Part shown: positions 46,025-57,380 of the stretch, piece after piece
Layout of the letters: the number at the start of each line of letters is the position of its first letter
Position numbering within the stretch: position 1 is the stretch's first letter
NCBI GenBank assembly: GCA_029216955.1
Contig: JANAVB010015600.1
Coordinates: 36,554,997 to 36,618,996, forward strand
Source of the DNA: Iris pallida
Lineage: Eukaryota; Streptophyta; Magnoliopsida; Asparagales; Iridaceae
DNA length: 64,000 bases
Direction: 5' to 3'
The notes under the pieces: model-generated
Databases searched by the model: none
The model's input: the letters and a program-made list of their open reading frames with translations, nothing else
Told to the model about the DNA's origin: nothing
Translations under genes and position numbers: made by a program

Positions 46025-46045
46025 GCAGGGGCCTAAAGCCCCTGC
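46025..46045. repeat. Perfect 8-bp-stem hairpin in LTR 3
   Basis: GCAGGGGC CTAAA GCCCCTGC. A second copy of the surrounding CCTATGT(G/A)CCTGC sequence at about 46685 has a different stem, GCAAGGAG aaaa CCCCTTGC, pairing at 7 of 8 positions. Confidence 0.7.
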
Positions 46046-47359
46046 CTTCTGTGTGTACATACCAAGCCAAGTGCAGGCTCACTGCCATCTATTTTCTAGA
46101 ACATAATACCCCCTTCACTACATGCTGCCTACTGATATCACACAGTAATGCACCATTTCCCTTCTACTGCTAACTGCAGTCTAAAGTTGGTGCACATTGT
46201 TCTATCTCTCTACATCTCCTTCACACAGACCTATTTCCTTATTGCTGCTATGAGCTCATTTTTCCTTTGCACAATCACACTAATCCCCTACAGATACTGC
46301 CCCTGCTATGCTCTTCTCACTTTTGTCAAACTTTTCTCTCCCTCTCACTACTTTACCTGCTGACTTCCCCTCTCTTCTTATCCTTCAATCTAACAAAGTG
46401 GCTATCTAACCAACTAACACACACTCGTTACATTACCACTGACTGCTGCCATGTTCCACTTTCACTCTTCTTATTCACTGTCACTTAGGACACTCTCCTA
46501 GGCATTCATACATGAATCCACGCTCTCCACTAGACACTTAGCACTCTACTTACCAACACTCAGGTGAGTGTTACAACTCATAAGTCATCCACTATAACTT
46601 AGACAGTCTTGAAACTCACATACACCTAATTGCTCGATCCTCTTTTCCTAGGCACTACTCATGACATAGGAACCCCCTACTATTCCTATGTACCTGCCTG
46701 CAAGGAGAAAACCCCTTGCCCACCGCTCTTACTTGAGCCCCCACCTCTATAGTATACACACCCATAAGCATGTGTACACCTACATTCCTATATGTAATAC
46801 ATATATTCCTTGACACTTATGACAAATCCCAAACTCTTCACCTACAACACACACTCTCCTATCAGTTCCCTGTCGAGCACTTTTCCTTTTCTATTCTTAT
46901 ACACTGGTCTTTGGTAAATCAAATGCACACACTCACTCCTCTTTAGCATTTACACCCATTTACTAGTATATACTAGGACACTCTAACTACTTCCTAATAC
47001 ACTCACAAGCCAAGCATTGCCCATACTGACGCACCAACATCTAACCATTTTTCCCCTACCAACAATATTTACAGGCTAAACCAGAAACCCCATATCCTAA
47101 ATGTTACCCTCACGAACTCACTCTCTACCGTGGCCACTGTTACCACTGATGTAACTCTCTGCCAGTGTATTAGCATCAAATACACCTATAACCCATCTTG
47201 TTCCTCATTGTCCTGTCAAGGTTGAGGCCCAAGCCAATACCTTATTGTGCAAGAGTTCACTAGAGAAAGGAATATAAGAAATTTACCTGGCTTTTATAAG
47301 CTTACAGATTCCTTATCTCCTTACAAATAGCCTAGGCTGCAAGGGACATCCTCCAATCT

Positions 47360-47890
47360 CTATAGAATGATACACGTAGCCCCTATATACTGATGCATGC
47401 CCCATATAGGACTGATACATATAAGCCTATAGGACTGATATATGATGCCCCCTCTATACTGATACATGTATCCTATATAATCTGATACATCTTTAGATAT
47501 ATAACTGATACAATAGCTACTGCTTTCACTACTGATAACATGGAGTTACTCTACTGCTACTCTACTGATAACATGGAGTTAGGCACTCTAACCCTCATAG
47601 GCCAATGGCCAAATGTCCTAAGGCCAAAACCCCAACCTTTTATAATATAATCGTTGCTACCTCACATTGCCCGACCCCCTTCATGCATATTCCTCCTTCG
47701 TGATTGCTGTTCAGCTAAAGCAAAATATTGTTGCTGTAAAGCTAACGCAAAATATTGCTGCTGAGCATTTCATACCATCCATATCATTTCCTCTCCTACC
47801 TCAGTTACTACTATACATATATATAAATCCCTCTATATAACTGATGTATATTACTGATACATATCCCTAACCGATACATGTCACTCCCTC
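47360..47890. repeat. ACTGATACAT motif cluster in LTR 3
   Basis: About ten copies of (A)CTGAT(A/G)CAT or near variants, often next to CCTATATA, lie between 47390 and 47880 with irregular spacing. Confidence 0.65.
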
Positions 47891-48847
47891 TCTATTCTTC
47901 AACTGCTGCTATAATCCTTCATATCCTGAGCCCCATACATGCATCAGTTAACCACTAGGTACTACATGGCTCCCTTCACCCTCTACACACATATGTAATG
48001 TAATTATATCTCAATTCAAACTATATGATTGATACCTAAATCAAAATATACACACACACACACCCCCATACTAACAATATCAGTCCAAACCAGTCCACCC
48101 TCAAACTCAAAAAGCAGTCCACATCTCCCAAGCTAAGCAAAATCATATATTATTCCCATATATCACCAAATAACTATACAAATAATAATCTAAATTAATG
48201 TAAACATAGAAACAAGTGTCAAATCTGAATATAAACCATTGGGTGTTCTCTTGGTCATTTTGTCAAACACTTGGTGTGCGTATCGGATACGTTGAGATAT
48301 GTCCATGATACGCACTCTAAATGGATCCAAACTGGACCCAAAGCATACTCACATGTTCTAAATCACAAGTAGGTCCTAATAAATCTATTCTTAAATCTTA
48401 GAAATGCCATTCTCGAATTTTCTCCAAATTGGGTCAAAATACAAAGGAAAAAGTCTCTAAATGGATGAAGAAGATTCAAAATTTCTCACCATTGGTAACC
48501 CTAATGTATGGGGTTCCTATTTAATGGATTCCTAATGAAATAGATCCAAGATCCAAAAAAGGGTTTAGAATGCATTTTACTTATTGGAAGATGGATTCCC
48601 AATAAAATGGTTTCTATTTGATGGATTCCCAATGAAATGGTTCCTATTTGATGGATTACTAATGAAATGGATCCGAGAAAAAGGGTTTAGAATGAATTTT
48701 ACTTATTGGAAGATGGATTCCCAATGAAATGGATCCAAGATCCAAAAGCCCTCAAGCTCCAAGTGCTCCAACCTCCAATGTCTTGCTTCTAGAGTCTTTT
48801 AGTCTCTATGGGAAAGAGAATTGGATTAATTTGGGGAAATGTTTGGT

Positions 48848-48964
48848 TTACAACCAAAATTTTACAACCTTCTTACAACTTACACCCATTTGCTGACATG
48901 TGGGCCATGCCACCACCTAGCCTACATGTCAAAAAATGGGTGCGTGGTTGTAAGAAGGTTGTAA
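48848..48964. mobile_element. Mutator-like MITE (117 bp)
   Basis: Long imperfect inverted repeats (TTACAACC... and inner CCTTCTTACAAC, ACCCATTT, GACATGT blocks) with a perfect 9-bp TSD ATGTTTGGT at 48839-48847 and 48965-48973. The 9-bp TSD is the Mutator hallmark. Confidence 0.85.
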
Positions 48965-49191
48965 ATGTTTGGTTCTAACTGTAGCATTGCTCATTAATTT
49001 GGGCCAATTTGGATGAGTTTTGATGGTAGGAACAATTGGGGAAGGAAAGCTCCCAAATTAGGATTTTTTGGAATATGGGAAGAGGAAGAAGATGAAGTTA
49101 GGCTTTATAAAGGAAGTGGGCTACCATATTAGGTTTAGTTTAGAGTTTTAGCTAATATAAATTCTCTACTAAGCCCCTCTCTTATGTTATG

Positions 49192-50415
49192 TGTAACACC
49201 CAGTCCTAAAATACTTAGGACTAAGTAGGTAGACATGCCAGCTGTACACATACGAAGTATACCCCAATATATAAAAACCACGTATGTATACATATGTTTC
49301 ACTTAACAAAATACCTAAAATTGGCTTTTGAAAGAAAACGAGAAAAAGTACAAGTAGATTCTGAAGAGTATTGCTGTAGAAGTCTGACCTGAGAGCGATC
49401 ACTTTGTTTTTTGGACCACACGATGATGATGAAGAGAACTGCTTAAGGAAGATGAACAATCGGAAGAACTAAGTCACCGGAAAGGTATCAACACAACGAC
49501 ACTGATGCCACAGTCGAATGCTTTCTTGCTTTGCTTCATCCTGTTCTTGAAAAAAAGTTGAAGAAATACTTTTAGAAAATATCACTCTAAAAGTATGAGT
49601 TTTCTCAGAATCTCCTTCTCTCTATCTCTCTATTAATCTCTGATTTGTTAAAAATAAGTCTATTTATAGACTAGACCCTCTGTACGTAAAAAGCAACAAA
49701 GTTGGGTCTCTACGCAAGTAACTGCCATCCATGATTGGAAATCAATCTTTATGCATGATGATACGTGTTCCATATAGAGTTTTGATCTCTACGCAAGGTG
49801 ACACGTGTCCCACAATTTGAACAATATGAGGAGAGCACGTACACACGTTCCTCGATAAGTGTGGCATAAAAGCCACGTATGCAGACCACGTTCTCACATA
49901 GCTAGAAAAGATTGGGCATAAAAATAGCCCAAAACAAACTTCCTGCGTAAAGTAGCAGACTGGGCGTAAAATAACCCAAAACAGACTTCCTGCGTAAAGT
50001 GGCTGAAAAGTAGCATTGAGCGTATAATTAGCTCAAATAAACTCTACGCACATAAAAGCCTTGAGCGTAAAAGCTCGAATAGCTTTCATGCGTAAAGGAA
50101 GCGGTCTCTTAAGCGTAAAGTAGCCCATCTGCATGCTAAACAACAAGTGTTGTGTTTGGTGAAAAAATCTTCTCGGCTTCTGTGCAATATTCTGTCAGAA
50201 AATCATACCGTCAGATCAATTTCAAGCACATTAAATGCAGTCTGACAGCCTGTCGCCCTCGCGTACAGTTTGAGTATAGCTCTTGCATAAAAGAGCTCGC
50301 GTAGAATTTGAATCTGACTCAAATAGAGTCTTTTAATGAGCCTTGCGTAGAGCCTGACTTTGCGTAAAATTCTTAATTTCTTTGACTTGATCTAGGCAAT
50401 TTATTTTATGCTTCT
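49192..50415 (-). repeat. Tat-B 3' LTR (minus strand), interrupted near its start
   Basis: Read on the minus strand the LTR starts TGTAGAAGCAT, as in Tat-A, with its first three bases at 62288-62286 and the rest from 50415 leftwards. The polypurine tract adjoins at 62299-62289. A TATAAATA box lies at 49668-49661 on the minus strand. The left end is tentative: TGTAACACCC at 49192 gives a TG...CA LTR of about 1.23 kb, similar in layout to Tat-A. The partner LTR is outside the window. Confidence 0.7.
49680..50400 (+). repeat. GCGTAAA motif array in U3 of the Tat-B LTR
   Basis: At least ten copies of (T/A)GCGTAAA(A/G) plus variants (GCGTAGA, GCATAAA, ACGTAAA) and a few inverted TACGC copies lie at irregular spacing. 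This is the same U3 position as the ATGCGGC array of Tat-A. Confidence 0.82.
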
Positions 50416-51349
50416 TGTAACACCCAGTTTTCCAGATGAGGGTATTTTTGAAATTTTGTAATTATATTTATTATTTATTGATATTTATTTTATATTATGA
50501 TTTTTAGTGATTTTTAATTATTTTTAAACTATTTAAAAACTGTTTTAAGTCATGACTTGTAATTTTGGTGTGCAGCTAGTGAAACCGTAGAGACTGCATG
50601 ACCTAGAGCCTAACCATGTCATTAGGATGTTTTAATTATCATTTTTAGTCTATGGGTAATTTGGTTATTTTGACTTATTTGAATTATTTGGTGATTTATT
50701 GAATTGGTGAATTCTAGGTTGACCTTGACTTCTTGAGACCTAGTGGACTAGCCTAGAAGCTAACCCTAGTTATGACCACTTGGTTAGATTATGAAACCCT
50801 AGTTAACCTAAGTTAATGATACTCTAGTCATTAGGATTAAATTAGGGAAATAGAGATAATGAATAGGTTGGTTAATGACTTGTGATTTCATAAACCATGA
50901 CTTATGGCTTAAGGCCCATAGAGGCCCATAACCTAATTAGTGAAACCAAAACCCTAACCCTAGCATTTATGGCCAGCCACCTAGGGTTCCACACCCCTAT
51001 TTAATGTCTCTACCACTTAGGGCTAGCCTCCTTTAGGAAATAGCAAAGTTTGGAAATAGAGGTAAAACCCTTTCTTCTCCAATCCATAACTTCTCCATTT
51101 CAACTCCTTTTTTCTTCTAATTTCTTGCAATAGATCCTAATCTCTGTGTATTTCCTAACTATGGTGAGAAATTTCAGTAGAGGAGCAATTTGGAGGAGTT
51201 TGGGTGGCAAGAGAAACACCCCTCTTTGAAGCTTTTTTGAAGTTTTTCACACACCTAGGTAATTCCTAATCCTCTCCATAAAATAGTAATTTAATTGCAT
51301 GAATAGGAAGCCCTAGGAATACCCTAACTACTGGTATAGGTATTGCTAG

Positions 51350-52015
51350 GTTTCGTGTCCAATACGTGTCCGTATCGGACACGTATCAGTGGGCATACTA
51401 GGTGTTCGACGAAATGCCACAAAGGATTTATTTTTCATATTTTTGAAATCTAATTTCATGGATCTCTAGATCTAGGTATGAGTAGCAATGTTTGTGAAGA
51501 TTGAGTTATTTTAGTGTCCTTTTTGTGTCGATTTTAGACACGCACACGCACGCAGCAGGCTACGCACAGTGTCCTGCTGCTCGGGCACTGTAGCGGACAC
51601 GACACGGGGACTCAGGCCCTGAAATTTTGTGGACACGTTCCTCTAGTGACTGAAACGACACCTAAAAAGTTTCATAGGATCTCGTTGTGTATGCACGAAG
51701 GAAATTGACCCGCACTGGGTTTGTGCACTCACACGCGCGTGCACAGACACGCTCGGATACGCATCTCGTGCACGCGACACGATCCACGTGGACACTGTGC
51801 AGGCTGTGGGACACACTCTCTTAGTCCTGAAAAACACTTAGACACGTGCACGAGGTGTCTAGTATAGTGAGTCGTGTCCACGAGTCGACTGCATCGCAGC
51901 ACGATGCAGTCTGTGCACGCGATGTGTCTGTGCGTGTTTTGTGATTGGACACGCCGTGTCTAGTCGTAGAGACACGTGGGGACTCATGTAGACTCTGGAC
52001 ACGAGTACGACACTA
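51350..52015 (+). repeat. GACACG/CGTGTC motif cluster in the TR-GAG LTR
   Basis: More than 20 copies of GACACG, CGTGTC or close variants in both orientations over about 660 bp, beginning with a 25-bp near-palindrome (51362-51386, ATACGTGTCCG and its complement). It is repeated in the 3' LTR. Confidence 0.75.
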
Positions 52016-54143
52016 CCTTGGCTATTTAAATTGATGTAAATTGTATTATTGATTTTGAAATTGGAGGTTCATGTAACCTCTGATACTCATTTCACTGCAT
52101 TCACATTTTTGAATTCAAATTCATTTTAATTTCTTTTTTTTAAAATGTAAATTTATATGTATATATGTATGTTGATGTGACTGTGATATGGCATTATATA
52201 TCTGTTGCACTGTCGTATGGTTTCAATAGGATTTTGACATGGTTTTGGTTTAAAATTGTTCAAGTGCCTGATACTTTCCTGTTGTTTTCCTGATTTTGAT
52301 TCCCATTTTAAAACTGATTTTGAAGCCATCAACCATGTTTAGATTCTTATACATGTGTATTTAGACTATTACAAAGTCTGTATACTGTTTGTATTTGGGT
52401 TTTAAATTTGAATTTGATTTTAGATGGTTGATTGAATTGAATGTTATATAAAACTGAGAATGAAATGTGAATTGAAACCAAATTCCTGAGTTTGCATAGC
52501 CCTCATGACCAAGTCGAGCTCCACACACATTTCTCTGTGACACTCACTGGACACACACCTTGACACTTGCTGACACAGCCACTTGACACCATGATCTGCT
52601 ACCTTGACCCTTGTTTCAGTCCAATACTTGGACAAGAATTGGGTGAGAGCCTGGAACCTAAGACTCAAGCTTGAGATTAGTTGTTTTTCAATTTTGTTTT
52701 CATGACTTGTGGGTTCTTCGAATGAGTAAGAATTACTGAAATTGTTCAGTTGGCAGGTTTGAGATAAGTTGTGTTGGGTTTTCAATGAAATACATTGTTT
52801 CTTTACATTTTCCAGTTTGAGTAAATTTGAGATTTGAATATATAAAACTGAGAATTTATGCATACACTACACACACACAGAGGTACCCATTTGCACAATT
52901 TTATGAACACACCCTAGCCTTTACATCCAAACACACTGTTACACTGTCAAGAGTCGGGGCACTGTTTGGAATGCTCTTTAACCTGAAGACTAACGGCTAG
53001 AGTTCAGTTTCAGGCCAATTGGCCATAGCCTTGTACAGGACCCTTCCATACCTGAGATATACAGGCCTATGTGTGTGCACACGCCCTACTGCCATTACCT
53101 TTTCCTGAGAACCACAGATTTTTTCTCACACACACACACACTCAAATCTGCCGCATTATTCCCTGTTCATGTGGTATCACACCCTCTTATGATACAACTG
53201 TCCTTGACACACTCTCTAAAACCTGTCACTTGATTGGGTGAATTGAATGTTAGAAATCTGTGACCAATCTCCTTTGCAGTCCCTTGATTTTCTGGCAGCA
53301 GTATAGTGGCATGTGGTGTTGGCCTTGGTTGGTATTACCTTGCCTTGACATGGCATAGGAGAGTCAACATCCTTCATTAGTTAGATTATGAAGTTGTTCA
53401 ACCCTATATTAGGATGCCAGTCCTATGTTGTCCTGCATTCATGTGCTGTCCCTTACCTTTGTGCATCAAGTAACATACATGAGGTTAGTTGACTTGGGTA
53501 TAGGACCTTGGTAGTATAGTATGTTTCACTATTCACTTCCCAGTTATATATCTTCCCCTCTACACACACACACCTTCAAACCAATGTAAACATACCCTAT
53601 AGTCCTGTCACTAGTTTCAGGGAAAACTGAAACATGTGAGTTGATTTCCTAATCAACTCACACCAACACACATCTGTCACACCTCTCCACACATGTTATA
53701 TACACACACACAATCTGGAATGGACCTTCACACACACCCTACATTATGTCATAGTCCACACACATGCCTATGCCTAAACTAAGAACCACTAATTCCTAAT
53801 TCACCCTTTCACCTTTGGCACACACTATTGTATCACATATACGTGTCCACTTCCATATGTATTATAAGGGTTAATGGCCTATATGTATATATATGAATAT
53901 TTTGTCTATATGGCATATAGCCTATGAGTGTATATCTCTATATGATGATAATACCTATATATGACATGCCTAGTATAGCTTTGCATATCATTCTATAGCC
54001 TAGGGTACATATATACATTATATTAGTGTATGGTACTTGGCATGGTTGTACTAGTGTGGTCCTATTGGCTTGTGCTTGTGCGTGATTGCTAGATTAGGCT
54101 TGGTTAGGCCTAGTGAGACTTGTTAGACTTGATTAGACTAAAA

Positions 54144-54257
54144 TTGACCTAGTTTGACTAGAGTATTAACTTGGGTTGACCCAGAGTTGACCAAGTTTGA
54201 CTTGGACCTAGTTTGACATAGACAGTTGACCAGGGTTGACTTAGAGTTGACTTTGAC
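54144..54257 (+). promoter_or_regulatory. W-box array in the TR-GAG 5' LTR (10 TTGAC cores)
   Basis: Ten TTGAC cores in 114 bp, nine of them TTGACC/TTGACT (the WRKY-binding W-box), all in the same orientation. All ten are kept in the 3' LTR at 61112-61225, where the single TTGACA is also TTGACC. Confidence 0.75.
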
Positions 54258-54524
54258 CTAGATTGGCCTAGAAATCATGTAGATTGCATCATAAATATCA
54301 TTTGTCTTATTTTAAGCATATTATAACCTATACTGCTCTATTTAGGACATTGTGACTCTGGTGCAGACATCTGATATTACACTACTCTTTTCAGAGTATC
54401 AAGCGAGTACATTCTCTGATAGTTCTCTTATTTATTTGTCAATTACTGTATTTCAGTTCTAGTTAGCTGTATGTGATTCTTTGTTACAAACACGTACTGT
54501 TATTTCTGGATTCATTATACGACA

Positions 54525-54965
54525 CACATTTATTTTCTGGCCTCTATTACTGGTATCATCATTTCCGGCTTCTATTACTGGAATCATTTACTGGAATTAC
54601 CCTGGAATTATTTTCTGGTATCATCGTACTTGGCTGGACTCATCTTGAATCATTGTGTCGGAATTCTGGATTCACTTGCTGGGAGTGAAAATACTAGAGT
54701 AAGACATGTAGACATACCCCATTTCTGGAATCACCCTTTGCTGGAATCATATTGGAATGATAGCCATCTCACACCCGGCCAGGTGTGTGATGTGCCGGAT
54801 TACCCATAGCCGTTTACATGTCGATCTTGGTATTTTAAAACACACTGCTAGAGTATAGGCCGGACTCATCCTAGAATCATTGATCACTATGACTGGAATC
54901 GTCCCTTACTGGATTCATCTTGTATGAGATTCATCCTGTACTGGACTTACATTGGAGTTACACTT
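54525..54965 (+). repeat. CTGG(A/T)ATCAT motif cluster in the TR-GAG LTR
   Basis: About 15-18 copies of CTGGAATCAT, CTGGTATCAT, CTGGATTCA or CTGGACTCAT with 10-25 bp spacing. The 3' LTR keeps the first part and has lost the rest through the 352-bp deletion. Confidence 0.7.
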
Positions 54966-55673
54966 GTCTACATTGTTGTCTGGACTTTATATCATATTAC
55001 CCTGGTTCAGCTAGTTCTATTTTTACAGTTTTCATTGCTATAATTCTTCTCTTGTTTAGTATTTACTTTCCTTGCACTTTATCTGTCTTTCTTACCATCA
55101 CCTGAATATAAACTGCCATTTTCATCAATATAATTGTCTATAACTGCTTTATAGTTCTCTGTCATTTACTTGGGTTTTTTAGATGAGATGTGCTCGTTCC
55201 TGTCCTGACTGGACCTGTTGAAAATTTTACAGATGATTGCCCTGAGGACACATGCCCTACATTTTACTGAGGAGATGGCTTAGCTACCTTTGGCCCCGAC
55301 ACTCAGGAGTGATCGGAAGTTTAGTTAGTCTGTCATGTTTTAGTTTTCCTGTTTAGATCTGGAGTTGTATATAGAGATTTGAGACTTGAGATGTATTGAG
55401 ATTGTTTGAGTTTGTTATTATTATATCAGTAGTTTTGTTGTCTTCAAATTCTTAGTTACATTTCTGTGTTATCTTATCGTGCTTAGACTGTGATTGAGTT
55501 ACACCATATCTTATACTTGTCCTCCGTTCGGAGTTGATCATGATGAGTACATTATATACTGCATGAGTTGATGGTTAGTTAGAGACTTAGAACAGCGTTC
55601 TACCGCCGACACTGCGACGTAGGCTGGGCGCTGTTACGTACTTGTGCCCTCACAGTGGGTGTGGGTCGTGACA

Positions 55674-55938
55674 CGTTTTTAGTGGTGGCCCATGCAGGTC
55701 GAGAGTCGTATTAAGTGCGATATCGTGGTATTACGGCGACTTAGTTGTACTGCTGCGAGCCTGCGATAGGACTGAGAGATAGGCTTTACCAGAGAGGCAC
55801 TCAATCACAGTTAGGAAAATTCTGCTTAAAATCATGCCATCTACATATCGTACTGATTTGCCTTCTTTGAAATAACTGTCCTCCTTTGATATATCGATTC
55901 CTGCTCAGTATTGACTTCCTTGTTCGATCTGTCTTCAG
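55674..55938 (+). other. TR-GAG leader with aberrant primer site
   Basis: After the LTR comes CGTTTTTAGTGGTGGCCCATGCAGGTC. Only TGGT remains of the Met-type TGGTATCAGAGC expected for Tekay-like elements. The rest up to the gag ATG has no other feature. Confidence 0.55.
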
Positions 55939-57238
55939 GATGGTGGAGACACGATCACATCACTCTGGTGCAGCAGTTGTTGCAGAGGGGACTGCCACCT
56001 CTCAGCCAGTTCAGCAGGGTCAGGAGGCTGCAGCTCCTGCCACCTCTGCCCATTTTGAGACTTCAGTAGCAGCAGCAGGGGGTATGCCTCCATCAGCTCA
56101 GAGGCAGGATCCAGTCATCCCAGAGATGCAGTTCCAGCAGCCGCCACCTACAGGACACGTGGATGCGGCACAGATGTTTGCCTACTTCCAGCAGTTTATG
56201 GACCGACAGTAGGCCCGACAGGACCGAGGCATGGAGTTGGCCCTTTCAGCAGTCGCAGCTCGACCAGTGATCCAGCAGCTGAGGACATCGGGGATAGAGC
56301 AGTTCCAGAAGATGAGCCCCAGAGACTTTCTGGGGACAGAGGGGATTTTATATGCTGACGAGTGGATCGAGCATATAGAGGAGATCTTTCGCCTGGCCCG
56401 GATACCGACAGATCTCCAGATAGAGGCAACAGCTAGCCGGATGCGAGATCTTGCTCGCACCTGGTATCAGTCAGACCCCAGGGTGGGGGTAGCTAGACAG
56501 ACTTGGGAGGAGTTCAGGGGCTTCTTCAAGAAGAAGTTCTTTCTAGATTCAGCGCTTAGAGACTTGGAGTCGCAGTTCAAGAGCTTAGTACAGGGGAGCC
56601 TGTCAGTGGAGGAGTACGCTGGGGAGTTTGGCCGCCTCAGCAGATTCGTAGAGGGCTTGAGCGAGGCGGCGAAGGCTCAAAGGTTCCGGAAGGGTCTGGT
56701 CAAGGAAGTCAAGTCCCTGACCAAGGGCAACAGGGATGCCACTTTTGAGAAGATTTTGACGGGAGCTTTACTGGCTGAGGATGATCTTGAGCTGAGACTC
56801 AAGAGGGGACGGGACGCTCACGGTACCAGCAGCAGCGGAGGCCAGGCCAAGAGGCCTCATGTGTAGACTCAGCAGACGCAGGCACCAGTGGGAGTTCAGC
56901 AGGTACAGCATCAGTATCGGGGTCAGGACCCGAAGGCGATCAGTTGTTCCTACTGCAAGAAGCCGGGACACATTTGGGAGCAGTGCAGGAAGAGGTTGAG
57001 GGTTTGCTATTTCTGTGGGTCAGCTGCCCACCAGAAGATAGATTGTCCTATTGCACCTCCTTTTGAGGGGGCTAGGCCACCTGTAGCTCAGCACCAGAGG
57101 GGTGGAGCTTTTGCGATGGCAGCCGAGGAGACTGATATCGCAGGTGATGGATTAGCAGGTTTGACCTTCTTGTTCTTCCTCTCCACTTTCATGTGTGATT
57201 TCCTTAGTACCTACCAGGATATTGCTTATGATTGCTAG
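55939..57238 (+). pseudogene. gag: TR-GAG gag polyprotein with two amber codons
   Basis: The start ATG at 55939 (MVETRSHH) is the usual gag start of Tekay-like chromoviruses; an upstream ATG at 55886 is in frame but lies in the leader. A Gln-rich N-terminus is followed by the retrotransposon gag core (DFLGTEGILYADEWIEHIEEI, ARTWYQ, FFKKKFFLDSALRDLESQF, LVQGSLSVEEYAGEF) and two zinc knuckles, CSYCKKPGHIWEQC (about 56944) and CYFCGSAAHQKIDC (about 57005). One frame spans 55939-57238 but has TAG at 56210-56212 and 56864-56866. After the second knuckle the expected protease is replaced by a short tail ending at 57238. Capsid packaging may depend on another element. Confidence 0.88.
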
Positions 57239-57380
57239 ATAGTATAGTTACCCTGCTCAAGACTGTGGAATTATGACCAGTAGGATTGTATAGCTTCGAC
57301 TTGATTGATTGGGGGTTTGACCTAGGAGAGGTGCGATCATCTTAACTTCGAGGACGAAATTTTTATAAGGTGGGTAGGAT
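57239..57380 (+). other. TR-GAG remnant before the 3' LTR, with polypurine tract
   Basis: TTCGAGGACGAAATTTTTATAAGG and then TGGGTAGGAT directly before the 3' LTR. This is the pol-end/polypurine sequence typical of Tekay-like elements, kept although pol itself is gone. Confidence 0.75.

Larger units (their letters stand above)
45044..49191 (-). repeat. LTR 3: long gypsy LTR fragment (minus strand)
   Basis: The minus-strand end GCGGGTCGTGACA at 45044 and the adjoining module (CTACCACCGAT...GTAGCGTAGGCTGG) match the other long LTRs here. GTGCGTATCGGATACG at 48275 resembles the palindrome region of the TR-GAG LTR. The right boundary is not defined: no TSD partner for AAATA (45039-45043) was found, and Tat-B begins at about 49192. 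No gene is visible. It contains (TA)n at 45342-45472, ACTGATACAT repeats and GATGGATTCCCAATGAAATGG repeats (48510-48740). Confidence 0.6.
50416..55673 (+). repeat. TR-GAG 5' LTR
   Basis: 5258 bp, unusually long. It contains a GACACG/CGTGTC cluster (51350-52010), CA-rich stretches, a W-box array (54144-54257) and a CTGG(A/T)ATCAT cluster (54530-54960). Relative to the 3' LTR it has 352 extra bases (54763-55114) between two GCCAT copies. Confidence 0.92.

Noticed and set aside
45039..47330. Right boundary of LTR 3 at TTACAAATA near 47320
   Set aside because: The five bases after an ACA end would be AATAG, not the AAATA found at 45039-45043; no TSD.
51643..51837. Minus-strand ORF in the TR-GAG LTR, also present at 58608
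   Set aside because: Both copies lie in the GACACG cluster, with no domain; duplication of the ORF simply reflects the two LTRs.
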